Positions 11,106 through 20,630 of a stretch of 64,000 nucleotides of DNA are shown here, in pieces. A program made the position numbers and the translations under genes. Each line of letters opens with the position of its first letter. Position 1 is the first letter of the stretch. Below the pieces are notes generated by a model, which was given only the letters and a program-made list of their open reading frames with translations, did not search any database and was not told where the DNA came from. This DNA comes from Macrocystis pyrifera (taxonomy: Eukaryota > Sar > Phaeophyceae > Laminariales > Laminariaceae). The stretch spans positions 124,001-188,000 of the forward strand of contig JASSKH010000030.1 of NCBI GenBank assembly GCA_031763025.1, read 5' to 3'.

Positions 11106-14100
11106 ACCCCTACCCCGCCCGCCCCTGACATGCTGTTTTTCTAGCCCCTTCCCCTTGCCCCCCCCTACCCCCTCCCCCACCCATGCTGTTTTTTTGCTAG
11201 CCCTGGCCAATCAAATTTTCCCGGCCCTCCCCGTTCTCCTTATTCCCGTCGATGTTCTATGTTTGCTGCGTGACCGCAGCAGTCAAGGCCGACGTCTCGA
11301 GGAGAGGCGATCGCGGCGGCGGCAGCAGGTTTGCTCTCGTCTGTCGGCGGCGTCTCTATGGCGGGGGCGGCGGTTCCCGAGTCGCTCCCTCCCTGCCCCA
11401 CGGAGGGCAACTGCGTTAGCTCCACCTCGTTCAAGCTGGTGAGGGAAGCGTCCGTGCCCCCATGACTGTACAGCTGTCGACATGATGGGAACTCGCGCGC
11501 AGCAGGATATTTGTAGCTGTCGTTAATTTGTGTGCGTTTGGTGAAGTTTTGGTTCGCCGAGCGAAGAATCGCCGGTCCTTGTTTCGTTCTTTTGGGTCCG
11601 TGAGGGCGGACCGCGGAGGCTTCAGGCAAACTCGAAAGGGGTCTTCAAACGTTGAATTCATGCTCGTGTGTATCGTATCGTATCGCACTTTTGTTTTGTT
11701 GTTGTATTGACATATTGTTTGCTTGCCAAACTCATCTCGATTATTTTGTTTTTGTTTTTGCTTCGCTCGGCCACGTTTTGGGCAAAGCCGTGGCTTCAGG
11801 TGCCGTCCCTTCTCTACACCCCCCCCCCCCCCCCCCGGCCCACCCCGCCCCCCCGGCACAGTACATGCCTTCTTAGGTCTCATCTCGCAGAGGGTTCAGC
11901 ATCATTGCCACTTCTGCTCGTCGATTTTCGCCGATTTTGTGCCAACTGACACCCTGTCGGTTGTAGATAGCGACCGTGAAGCGACGTGGTAGGCGGTAGT
12001 GATAATGCTATGGGGGGAACATATTAACAGCGATCAGGACCCATCATATGCGAAAAAATATACGAAAAAGCCTATGTGTTGAAGTGTTTTTACGAAGCAC
12101 GTTTGGTTCTGGTTACTTTGTTACCTCATACTAGCAGTGGAGGAAGATGGTTGTAGTTCGTGTTGGTTTGAGGAGGATGGTTGGAGCTTGTAGAGGCGGA
12201 CGTTAAGCGTTAAGGACGTACCACGAGTTGGCAGCGACACCGCTGTTGTTGTTTGCACCCCCTGCGCGATAGAAAACCGAGGCACATATCGGGGGTGCAG
12301 CTCATTTAACTCATGTCGTGCATGGCTGTAGTTGTACGATAAGGCGTATGCCGTGAGGGGGGGGGGGGGGGGGGGGGTCGGTAGACACATGTTACGGTAG
12401 GAGTGCACTTAAATCTGGCCTCCGAGGGCCCTCACTTGAGGAGCGCTCTACTGCTATTACGGGGGACCATAGTTAACAGGACCTACGGTACACACACAAA
12501 AACCTACATATTTCGCTATTTTTACTGTCAATATTTGGTCCTGTTTACTATGGCCCCCCGTAATATTAGTGTACCTCACCCTAAAAAAATGACTTTGAGA
12601 AAAAATGAAGGTGAATCCATGTGAACAATCCCAACGCCTGTTGATGGGTGTGTCTACGTAGAATGTAGAATATATTCAACATAAATGGCGTCCCAATGAT
12701 ATTTGGATAGCTCTTTTGCGTTCTTCTAGGGCTGCAGTCACCTCGTGGGGACAAATCACTTGGAATTACAGTCGAGTCAGATGTAGGTATATGTACAGCG
12801 CAGCACTAAAAGGGCCATCGATGATTGGAATACGGGGTACCATAGTAAATAGGACCAACTATTGTCGGTAAAAATAGGTAAATATTTAGGTTTTTGTGTG
12901 TACCGAAGGTTCTATTTACTATGGTCCCCCGAAATAGTACAACACAAATGGTATTCCAACAATATCGGGTAGCCTCTCAGTTTCGCCCTTTTGGGACCGC
13001 AGTCCCGCTTTGGAGACAACCTACTTGAGAGTTTGAGCGGTTTGTCCTTGAAACGGGACTGGAGCCCTAACAGAGGCTAACGAAGAAAGTACAGTAGTAC
13101 AACGATGTTGGATGGCTCCATAAAGAAGAATGTATTACGGGGGTCCATGGTTAACGGGACCAAATTTTGTTTGTAAAAATAGGTAAGTATATAGGTTTTC
13201 ATGTATACCATAGGTCCTATTAACTATGGACCCCCGTAATACTACACCGTACTGGTAAATGGTGTTCCAACGATATTGCGTAGGTCCTCAACACCCTTTA
13301 GGACTGCAGTTCCGTTTTGGGGCCAAACCAGTCTAATTCTAAGCAGTTTGTCCCTTAAGCGGGACTGCGGTCCTAAAAGGATGTACTACGGGGGACAAGT
13401 AGTAAATAGGACCTACGGTACACACAAAAAAACTATATATTTACCTGTTTTTACTAGCAATATTAGGTCCTATTTACTATGGTTCCCCGTAATAGTACAG
13501 CCCCAAATTTTATTGCAACGGTATTGGATATAGCTCTGTTTGTATTACCTCTTTGGGGTTCAAAATTGACGTTAAAAAATTACCATTACAGCACCGAACG
13601 GTCACAGCCCTAGTGAGTGGGGGGTGATACCAACTGGTATCCGCGTTGCCATGCAAGGAGTCAGTCGTACGGCATGAGCCCAAAATGGCCCCGCCCGCAT
13701 TGCTCGGCCATCACCCCGCTCGTGGAATGTCGATAACATCAAAAAGTGGTCGTTATTCTGGTTGCTATGTCGGGGGCCCAAATGATATACTGTGGTACAA
13801 CCCAAATGGTATTCCAAGGATATTGGGATAGCTCCTTAGTTAGCTCTTTACATTAGGACTGCAGTCCCATGTTGGAGACAAAGCACTCTAATTTCAAGTA
13901 CTTTGTGTCCCGAACGGGACTGCGGTCCTAAAAGGGTTGACCAAGAATGTGCAGTAGTTCAACATACCGGTAAATGCTTTTTCAATGATAGTGGGGTAAA
14001 TGGTTTTCCAATGATGGTGGGTACTACGGTGCCTCAGCTGAGGTTTTATGGCCGAAAAAAAGTGCCGTATACCCCGCTGTCGTAGACACCTAAGCACCTC

Positions 14101-14872
14101 TTGCCTGTGACCGAGGCTTGTTCAGAAGGTCGCTGAGTGTGGAAAGCAAAATCGAGTTGGCTTGGAGACTAGACGCGAAGGACGCAAACAGCAATCGGAC
14201 CGACGACAACAACTTCACCAACAGCAACACTTTTTTGTTGTCCAGCAGCAAACAGCAGCAACAACAACAACAACAATAACACTTACCTATCGTCTTGTCA
14301 TTGAACGCAATGTTCTTATCTTCTTATGTTCTCCAAACATATGTTGTTGTCATGTTTTATGTTCTCGAGCTATTTAGGTATTATTGTGTGTTTGTGTTCT
14401 TATGTTCTTATGTTGTTATGCTTTGTTGCTCGCGCTCCCCGCTCGTCACCGTCTGCCACCCTCTGTCCGTCCTGGATCCATGCAGGTGATGCAGGGACGA
14501 TACATGGAGCCTTGGTCTTTCACAGCTGACACCGACGATGCCTCCGCCGCGTTTTCCAAGCTCGTGAGTATATTCTCCCGTCTACTCTTCGGAGTGGGGC
14601 AAGGTAGGGGGGGGAGGAGAGGGTAGCGAGGAGGGTACTCATGTCATGCATGGCCGTAGTCGTATGGCCACAGACGCTCGCATCCCTGCAATGCCGGGAC
14701 GGAATACGCCGGGTGTTCACCGACCAGGCAGCATCACTGTAGTAGCACCAAGCGCGCATCGCGCCGCGAGGTGTTCGGTGAGTCGCATGAATTGGGTGAT
14801 CTACATCCTACTCTAAATAGCAAGAACCGCCTGTGAGGCGGATTCTCTTGCATACGGATGACAGCGTGGAGT

Positions 14873-14918
<46 letters not shown>

Positions 14919-17900
14919 GCAGATGGGTTTGGTGTGGTTGGGAACGGCATCGATGCCGTCTTTTTCCGCCATGGCTCTTTGCAGGCTCGCGAATCCTTTT
15001 CTGAAGGGACAGGGAAAAGGGGGATGTGGTATTTCGGGGATCCATAGTTAATAGGACCTATGGTATACATATAAAACTATATATTTACCTATTTTTACTA
15101 AAAAAAATTGGTCTCGTTAACTATGGACCCCCGTAATAGATAGTTGGGAAACTCCAGCCGCGTTTTCCAAACTCGTAAGTCTTGAGCACTCTATTTATTC
15201 CTAGGCGTGGACTAGGGTGGGGAAGGGGGGTGGTAGGGAGCTGGGCCTTTTCAAAGCTTGTGAGTCTTGTCTCGTCTACTCATTGGGGAAGTGTATGGAC
15301 GGGGGTGGGCGGGGGGGGGGGGGGGTGGTGTAGTCGGGAGGGTGTTGATGTTGTTTGTTCTCGTCTCGTTTTCCGTGATTCCTGGCTCAAAACTGTTGCG
15401 AGTCTTTTCTGAAGCCTTGTCCATGGCCCTAGGTTTGGGTCGTGCAGTGAATCGACCGCAGCAGTTTTGGTGTCGTTTGGTGGAGATGCTGATCGGTCCG
15501 CATGCCTAGGAGCGCAGTCCGTTCATTTTACGTATGTTAGGGTATTGATAGGGGGAGAGTGACTTGTCTTTTTTCAACATATTTCGCGATCGTTTTTGGC
15601 TGGATTCCGACACTTATGCGATCGGGTGCCGATTGCTGTGACCGGGATGCCGATCGTTTTTGATCCGATGCCCGAGTAGCCGATACGCCGACCGTCATAC
15701 ACACGGGCGCAGCAGCTCCATCGGGTTCTACACGATAGCCGCTTTGTGTGTTTGTTACCTGGTATTCATTTTGATGCCCAACGCTCGAGACGCACTCAGG
15801 CGCATTCGAGACCTCGAGCGTTTTCAACGTTCGACGCCCCCACTTTCGCTTTTGCTAATCCTCTCAATATTTCACCAACCCCCCCCTCGCCATCCCCCTC
15901 CCCTTCCCTCCCCTCTCCCCCCAATCCCCCCACATTCCTGCCCCTCTCCCCCCCCCCCCCCCCCCCCCTCCCGCTCCATTTCCTCGCAACAGGCAGAAGT
16001 GCTGGAGCAAGACCCTCAGATGAAGATCTCGGAGAAAGATCCCGAGGGTTTGTACATCGTTGCGATGGCCAAGTCGGCGGTGCCCCCCGACGGTTTCGAC
16101 AAGCTCGAGTTCCTTTTCAAGTGAGGGACACAACCAATACCTTTGCAAAAGCCGCGTTGGGCCCGCCTCGTGCCATATTTCTTGCTCTAAACGGTATGGA
16201 AATGAAAAAAAATTGCAAGGAAAGCTGAAACATTAATTTAAAAAGAAGACGTTAACCCTTTTAGTACCGCAGTCCCGTTTTGGGAACAAATCACTTGGAA
16301 TTAGACTGGTTTGTCCCCAACATCGGGACTGCGGTACTGAAGGGGTTAAGTTCGAGGGAGTGACACAACCATGGGAGGCCGCATTGTTGGACGCACAAAA
16401 GCCTGCCTCGTGAGGATTTTTTTTGCCCTAGACGGCGTGGTAGGGTATGGTACAGTATGTTGCGTCATACTATCGTACGGTACTCTACGATGTACCGCTG
16501 TACGAGTAGTGACAAATCCCACTTGCCGCTTTCATTGCTGCCGCGACCCCTGCCCCCCCAAAAAAATATATATATATATTTTCGAAAAAACATTCATAGA
16601 AGGTCGTACCGCCAACACCAACACCAGCGCGTGACGTTTGTTTCGTTTCTTACGCTCCAGCGCGACGGGTATTCACGGTATTCCGTTTGTTGCGGTTTTG
16701 TAATCTTATGAAACACAATACGTGTAGCGCGAGTAATCGGAACCTAAATATGGTCAGCAAGATTCAGGGTTCTGATTATGTGACACTATGTATTACCGGT
16801 ACTATGTGTTGCGGGTATTCATGGTATTTCGTTTTTCGCGGTTTTGTAATTTTATGAAACGCAGTACGTGTAGCACGAGTAATCAGAACCAAAATATGGT
16901 CAGTAAAATTCAGGGTTCTGATTATGTCATCATGTGATACTATGCACTCCCGTGTTACCAGTACCTTGGTACTATGTATTACTGTGCGCCCCCCGTAATT
17001 CTACACTAGTAGGTGTTGTTCTTTGTCCTTCTCTCCCTGATTTACCTCGATTGTGGAATCACATCCTCAGTTGTGTTCGTTTTGCTTCAGTGCGACCTGG
17101 TGCATCGAAACCAACCTGTTCGCTCTCTCTGTTTTTCAACGGCTCTCTTTTTTCGAAAGCTTTGTTTTTGGAACAATCTCATGTTTGCAACCAACCGTTG
17201 TTTTATTTTGCAATGATTCTTTTTTTCAACGGCTCTCTGTTCCAACCGCTCTCTTTTTCAACGGCTCGATGCAGGCCTTCGGACGGACTGGTGTCGTTTC
17301 GTTCGAAGAGCATGAAGGCCGTGTACGCCGGGCCGGTATTGGTCAGCGACGGCGGGTCCAACCGTAACAGGTTCGTTCGTTCACAAAGAGATTTTTTTTT
17401 TTTTTGTCAAACAACCAGCTGATGCATTAACCTCCTTAGAATAGCCCTCACGTCTTTTTAGTAAAAAATACTTGGAGTAAGTGTGGGATATTTTTTTGCT
17501 GTTGTGAAAATATTTATTCGTCGTACAGATAGATCATGATCTAGATCATCTGCAGATCATCTGTCCCTCACCCGCCGTCGTGAGAGGTTGTGCAGGATCT
17601 GCATAGTATATAGTATATAGTGCAGATCCAACCCAGGAAACGTGTGCTACTGCTGCAGTAGATTGTACGGATTATACGTTTTCCACCCAGCAACATGAGC
17701 TACAGTAGATCATACGTATCACGAATCTATCTGCCCTGAAAAGTCTAGATCATGCAGTCGGAATGACCTGTAGATGATCTGTAGATGATCTGTACACGAT
17801 ATGTAGATGATCTGTAGATGATCTGCAGATGATCTGTACACGATCTGTACACGATCTGTAGGTGATCTGTACACGATCTGTACACGATCTGTAGATGATA

Positions 17901-20630
17901 TGTAGATGATATGTAGATGGTCTGTACGCGATCTGTAGGTGATCTGTCCGACGTGTGAAAGGGTTACAAAAATAGATGAAGCACTATCAACCAACCCTCT
18001 TGGGACTTCAGAGACGAAAATTGACAAATAGAAATTGACCACAATGATACGTACAGCAACGGCCACTGCCGTGATCGGGGGGGTGTACGAGTTAAAATGG
18101 TTAAAAGGTGTCCTGCGGCACGGGCGCAACATGATCCTACATGGTTGACAATGCCAAAATTACCACCCATTGTTTTGGTCCCTATCTCGGGGTTAATGCC
18201 AAAGGGGTTAATGGAATTTTGTAGCAACATACCTATTAATGGTATTACAGTGGTAGAAGCTAAAACGTGCTCGTACGTACTACTGTAGTATTACAGTAGG
18301 GCAAGTGTTTTGACACAGCAGCACCTGCTTCGCTAAAAGCGCGAGAAAGAGCGCCAGTCTCGAGAAAAAGGAATCACTATCGGCGATAGCAAATGGGAGT
18401 GCTGAACCAACCACAAATATGCGCGATGCAAAGACCAAGGCGTGTACCGGAGGGGAGAACCAAAGGACACCCGTGAGTACGGCTTGTGAAGATGGTCGCC
18501 GAGCGTAAACCTCAAGCGAGTTGAGCTGGGAAGACAACCCCCCCCCCATCCCCCCCCTCCAGAACAAAATGCGCACAGGAACGCAAAACTCTGTTTAGTG
18601 TGCGCTCACACCGCTGTGTCCATGCACTCGTACAGATCGTTATTTTCTGCGTAAGATGATATCAGCTATTAAGTGGGAACAGAGTAATCAGAACCCAATC
18701 TGGCGTGTACACATATTCATACATGGGGAGGTACCTGGGTTTTGGGTCCATGGCTGATTCTGATTACTGCCAGGTGTGTTTTTACGATGCCCCCCGGTGA
18801 TAGGATTTTCTATCGAGACACGAGGGAACCCAGCATGCGGCAGATCGATATCATGCGATTATTCGCGGTGTGTGCGACCGGCTTTCCGACTTGGACCACT
18901 TTACCGTATCACACGGGTGATAAGACGTCTCACGGGTGACAACATATCACAGGGGTGATAAGATATCACAGGGGTCATAATATATCTCACGGTGATAATA
19001 TATCACACGGGTGATAAGCTATCACACGGGTGATAATATATCACACGGTTTACAAGATATCGTACGGGTGATAAGATATCACACGGGTGATAAAATATCA
19101 CATCTCGTGGGACGAATTTTCCGAGCCGAGGTTCTCTGAAGCTTAAGGGGGGGGGGGGCACACACAACGAAAATGGCGATGTTGGGAAGATGATGTGGTC
19201 GAGATATCTTTCCATAGACACATCGCTCGGCGCTTGCACCCTGCCCGTTGTTGAGAGGTAATCTGCACGGAAAATTGGTCCGAGGGGGTGTGTTACCTTA
19301 TCACACGTGTGACAATGTTATACACGGTAGTGTTATCTTATGAGGCGTGTGATAGTGTTATACGGTAGGTTATCTTATGAGGCGTTCTACGATAGAGGTT
19401 CACCCTAAATTATCTGAGGCTCTTCACTTAAGGAGCTCCACACACCTCACCCGAACACTGACTTCAGCAAAAATCTAATTGCATCCCGATGAATAATCCC
19501 ATGGCCCAAGTATGCAAGAACGTCATTTTTGGAAACAAGATTGGTCCTTCCGACGGTTTTGGGTTAAGGCACCCCGTCATTCAGAAAACTTTGTAGCGGA
19601 AATGTGCTACGTACCTCTATCGTAGAACGCGTCTTATCACACGTGTGATAGTGTTATACGGTAGTGTTATCTTATCACCCCCCTGTGATATGGCGTGTGT
19701 TATCTTATCACCCCCCTGTGATACGGTAGTGAGTATCATGCGCACCAGTCGTGACAGCAACAGTCGTTGGTACTGATTTTCAAACGTAGTATTTTCGACA
19801 GTTACATGCAGAGCGTGTTACCCCCCCCCCCCCCCCCCTGACTACGACCATGCATGACATGAGTAAACCCCAACCCCCCTCCTCCCCCGTACCCCCTCGT
19901 GGTAAGAATGCCGCTTGGTGGTGCTAAAAGCCGTGTTAGGTCAGCGGGTTATTTTAAACCACGGCCTGCGACCTTTGCGAAACGCCCCGCAAAAATAAAG
20001 TCGAGTCACTGGAGAGCATCTGTCTATCTCGGCGCATAGCTTTCGCGCGTTAATTTTTGGAGAACGTAGTACCCCCTCCCTTCTTCTTGTCCCCTCCTCC
20101 CCCCCCCCCCCGATTATTTTGGCGCCCCCCACCCCCGTATCTGATTGAAGCTGTCATCCTCATGCAAATCCGCCCCACAAAACGGTTCTTAGTAGGATAC
20201 ATATCACCCCTCATGCGACTCGCCGAACACCTCAGGCTGCTTCGCGCTTGGTGCAAGCAATGTCTGCCTGGTGGTTGAAAACCCGACGTGCTCCGTCCAG
20301 CATTGCAGGGATGCAAGGGTCTATGGTCATACGACTACGGCCATACACAGCATCGAGTACACCCCCCTCCCCCTCGCCCCCTTTTCTCCCCGCCCCCCAC
20401 CAGCCTCGCCCGACCTCCCTCCCTGCCCTCCCCATCCTTCTCCCGTAACAACGTCAACATGTAGGTTGGAGAAGCTCCGCAAGAAGCTGGGCTGGCCGGA
20501 GAGGGGGATCGACAACTACATGAGAGATCAGGGGATCGACAGCGGCACCTCCCGGGCCAAGGGCTACCTCAGCGAGCTGGGCTGGAGGCAGGGGGAGACG
20601 CAGTCCTACGGAGAGGAGGAAGAGTTTTGA
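6248..20630 (+). CDS. DUF1499-family protein, predicted plastid (thylakoid lumen) targeted, 6 exons
   Basis: Exons read 6248-6406, 11283-11438, 14486-14563, 15993-16120, 17275-17370 and 20465-20630; together 783 nt, 260 aa plus TGA. Phases agree at every join. Exon 1 starts in a good context (ACCATGG). It encodes a hydrophobic signal peptide ending KASS with Phe25 next (ASAFAP-like), then a basic, Ser/Thr-rich transit region. Residues 62-83 are an Ala/Gly/Leu stretch that could be a lumen-transfer signal, although no twin arginine is present. The domain follows: SLPPCP (Cys91) and GNCVSS (Cys97), then MEPWSF, VSFRSKS near 180-186, and NRNRLEKLRKKLGW at 203-216, the order seen in plant DUF1499 proteins. 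The C-terminal tail is acidic. The biochemical role of DUF1499 is unknown to me. The first intron (4.9 kb) is the least certain join. The second acceptor is a CAGCAG pair, so one extra Gln is possible. Confidence 0.85.
7525..7778 (+). mobile_element. SINE-like element, near full length, diverged
   Basis: It runs from GACGCTGTCATCC through GCGGTTCT, CATGCGACTCGCCG, GCAAGTAATGTTTGCCTGG and GGTCTATGGTCGTGCGAC to a short C tract. The last 30 bp before the tail have diverged. It is followed head to tail by another copy and then the LINE fragment. Confidence 0.7.
7779..7915 (+). mobile_element. SINE-like element, 5'-truncated, poly(C) tail
   Basis: It starts at GCGCTTCGCGCTTGG and continues to CGGTCATGCATGACAGGAGTAC followed by C. 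It lacks the first 110 bp of the family. Confidence 0.75.
7930..8788 (+). pseudogene. Decayed LINE (non-LTR retrotransposon) 3' end with poly(C) tail
   Basis: From about 7945 an open frame reads KKRLAAKVDRTVWERV, is cut by TGA at 8046, and continues past 8115 with EKFGRYKAEVEERIERRGWL. After further frame breaks there is a Cys-x-Cys ... His-x4-Cys arrangement (CLCG ... HIVGECERY), like the Cys/His knuckle after the reverse transcriptase in many LINEs. The 3' end runs through GGTGCTCCGTCTCGAAAGGG to AATGAGTACG and then about 30 C. The reverse transcriptase core itself is absent, so clade assignment is not possible. Stops and frame shifts make it non-functional. Confidence 0.65.
8883..9701 (-). 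other. Open frames without a recognised family
   Basis: The minus strand has an open stretch (9236-8883) beginning MWRAHQMNHPETPVLDRSMG and, in other frames, 9279-9079 and 9701-9492. The last joins, through one stop, an open stretch to 10025. Composition is more protein-like than the surroundings, so it may be a decayed transposon gene in DUF1499 intron 1. The plus strand (9182-9517) is also open, which weakens the case. Confidence 0.2.
10050..10400 (+). repeat. GATC satellite and family G core
   Basis: Units of CTACAGATCGATCAT (15 bp) fill 10060-10195. The family G core with ACCCGGCAACATGAGCTAGA follows near 10300. It lies in DUF1499 intron 1. Confidence 0.75.
11066..11104. repeat. Poly(C) tract before DUF1499 exon 2
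   Basis: About 35 C in a row within a 200-bp C-rich stretch leading to the acceptor at 11283. No SINE-like end was found beside it. Confidence 0.8.
12030..12118. mobile_element. Diverged relative of MITE family A, second copy
   Basis: GCGATCAGGACCCATCATAT opens it and GTTTGGTTCTGGTTAC closes it; the centre is a decayed A centre. Confidence 0.45.
12455..12565. mobile_element. MITE family A copy 2
   Basis: Both ends intact (GGGGGACCATAGTTAACAGG and its partner with CCCCCGTAATA). It is the first unit of the A/B compound array in DUF1499 intron 2. Confidence 0.85.
12725..12815. mobile_element. Foldback MITE family B copy 3
   Basis: The left arm is clear (GGGCTGCAGTCACCTCG); the right arm is reduced to CAGCACTAAAAGGGCC. 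Confidence 0.6.
12831..12936. mobile_element. MITE family A copy 3, reversed
   Basis: The centre is in the opposite orientation (TAAAAATAGGTAAATATTTA). The left end has diverged to TACGGGGTACC. Confidence 0.8.
12985..13077. mobile_element. Foldback MITE family B copy 4
   Basis: Arms GGGACCGCAGTCCCGC and ACGGGACTGGAGCCCTAA around a loop with GAGAGTTTGAGCGG. Confidence 0.75.
13133..13241. mobile_element. MITE family A copy 4, reversed
   Basis: Ends carry GGGGGTCCATGGTTAACGGG and its near complement. Part of the compound array. Confidence 0.85.
13292..13380. mobile_element. Foldback MITE family B copy 5
   Basis: Arms CCTTTAGGACTGCAGTTCCG and GCGGGACTGCGGTCCTAAAA. It ends 4 bp before MITE A copy 5. 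Confidence 0.8.
13384..13494. mobile_element. MITE family A copy 5
   Basis: Ends CGGGGGACAAGTAGTAAATA and TATTTACTATGGTTCCCCG. Last A copy of the compound array. Confidence 0.85.
13852..13937. mobile_element. Foldback MITE family B copy 6
   Basis: Arms TTAGGACTGCAGTCCCAT and AACGGGACTGCGGTCCTAAA. Confidence 0.8.
14634..14872 (-). mobile_element. SINE-like element, full length, inverted, in DUF1499 intron 3
   Basis: On the minus strand it reads from the CATCCGTATGCAAG end, through GGTTCTTG and GACTCACCG, to CATGCATGACATGAGTACC. It lies 70 bp after the exon 3 donor. A tract of about 43 G (14874-14916) sits at its 5' end and may be the tail of a lost neighbour. Confidence 0.8.
15031..15138. 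mobile_element. MITE family A copy 6
   Basis: Starts TTTCGGGGATCCATAG and ends GGACCCCCGTAATA. It lies just before the second copy of the DUF1499 exon 3 edge. Confidence 0.8.
15156..15300 (+). repeat. Two decayed copies of the DUF1499 exon 3 edge
   Basis: CCGCGTTTTCCAAACTC|GTAAGTCTTG near 15159 and CCTTTTCAAAGCTT|GTGAGTCTTG near 15246 repeat the true edge TTTTCCAAGCTC|GTGAGT at 14563. The downstream CTCGTCTACTCNTTGGGG block is also shared. Confidence 0.7.
16252..16349. mobile_element. Foldback MITE family B copy 7, DUF1499 intron 4
   Basis: Arms TAGTACCGCAGTCCCG and CGGGACTGCGGTACTGA, with TTAACCCTT and AGGGGTTAA at the outer edges. Confidence 0.85.
16675..16945. repeat. Tandem duplication of about 137 bp in DUF1499 intron 4
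   Basis: Two units (from 16675 and 16811) share GGGTATTCACGGTATT, GCGGTTTTGTAATCTTATGA and an internal short inverted repeat AATCAGAACC ... GGTTCTGATTA. A lone copy of that inner hairpin lies at 18682-18766. Confidence 0.75.
17527..17960 (+). repeat. Family G repeat with expanded GATCTGTA array
   Basis: It has GTGAGAGGTTGTGCAGGATC, CACCCAGCAACATGAGCTA and CTATCTGCCCTGAAAAGTCT, then about 14 units of GATCTGTAGAT/GATCTGTACAC, ending GACGTGTGAAAGGGTT. It begins 150 bp after DUF1499 exon 5. Confidence 0.8.
18682..18766. repeat. Short inverted repeat (GTAATCAGAA ends)
   Basis: GTAATCAGAACCCAATC opens and GATTCTGATTAC closes an 85-bp element in DUF1499 intron 5. Confidence 0.5.
18905..19110. repeat. 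Palindrome satellite TATCACACGGGTGATA
   Basis: About ten 20-bp units, each built on TATCAC-ACGG-GTGATA plus a short spacer such as AGA. Decayed units continue at 19290-19381 and 19631-19730 on either side of MITE D. Confidence 0.85.
19382..19630. mobile_element. MITE family D copy 1, DUF1499 intron 5
   Basis: 249 bp with ends GCGTTCTACGATAGAGGT and its complement ACCTCTATCGTAGAACGC. It splits a TATCAC/GTGATA palindrome array, parts of which flank it on both sides. Confidence 0.8.
19838..19882 (+). mobile_element. SINE-like 3'-tail fragment
   Basis: Only GACTACGACCATGCATGACATGAGTA and a broken C tail remain, placed directly after another C tract of 18. Confidence 0.55.
20148..20370 (+). mobile_element. 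SINE-like element, near full length, in DUF1499 intron 5
   Basis: It begins at CTGATTGAAGCTGTCATCC, includes the CATGCGACTCGCCGAACACC and GTGCTCCGTC boxes, and ends at CATCGAGTAC with a C-rich tail. It stops 95 bp before the last DUF1499 exon, so its tail adds to the pyrimidine-rich approach to that acceptor. Confidence 0.8.

Larger units (their letters stand above)
12455..13940. repeat. Compound array of MITE A, MITE B and a 60-bp linker
   Basis: A and B elements alternate, separated by a linker whose core reads AAATGGTATTCCAACGATAT then GGATAGCTC. The linker occurs near 12683, 12950, 13255, 13505, 13803 and (decayed) 13970. The whole block therefore looks like a tandem array of a composite unit of about 280 bp, not independent insertions. 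It lies within DUF1499 intron 2. Confidence 0.7.

Noticed and set aside
20148..20370. tRNA-derived head for the SINE-like family
   Set aside because: GCGGTTCTTAGTAGG and TGGTGCAAGC resemble promoter boxes loosely, but they are in the wrong order and too diverged to support a tRNA origin.
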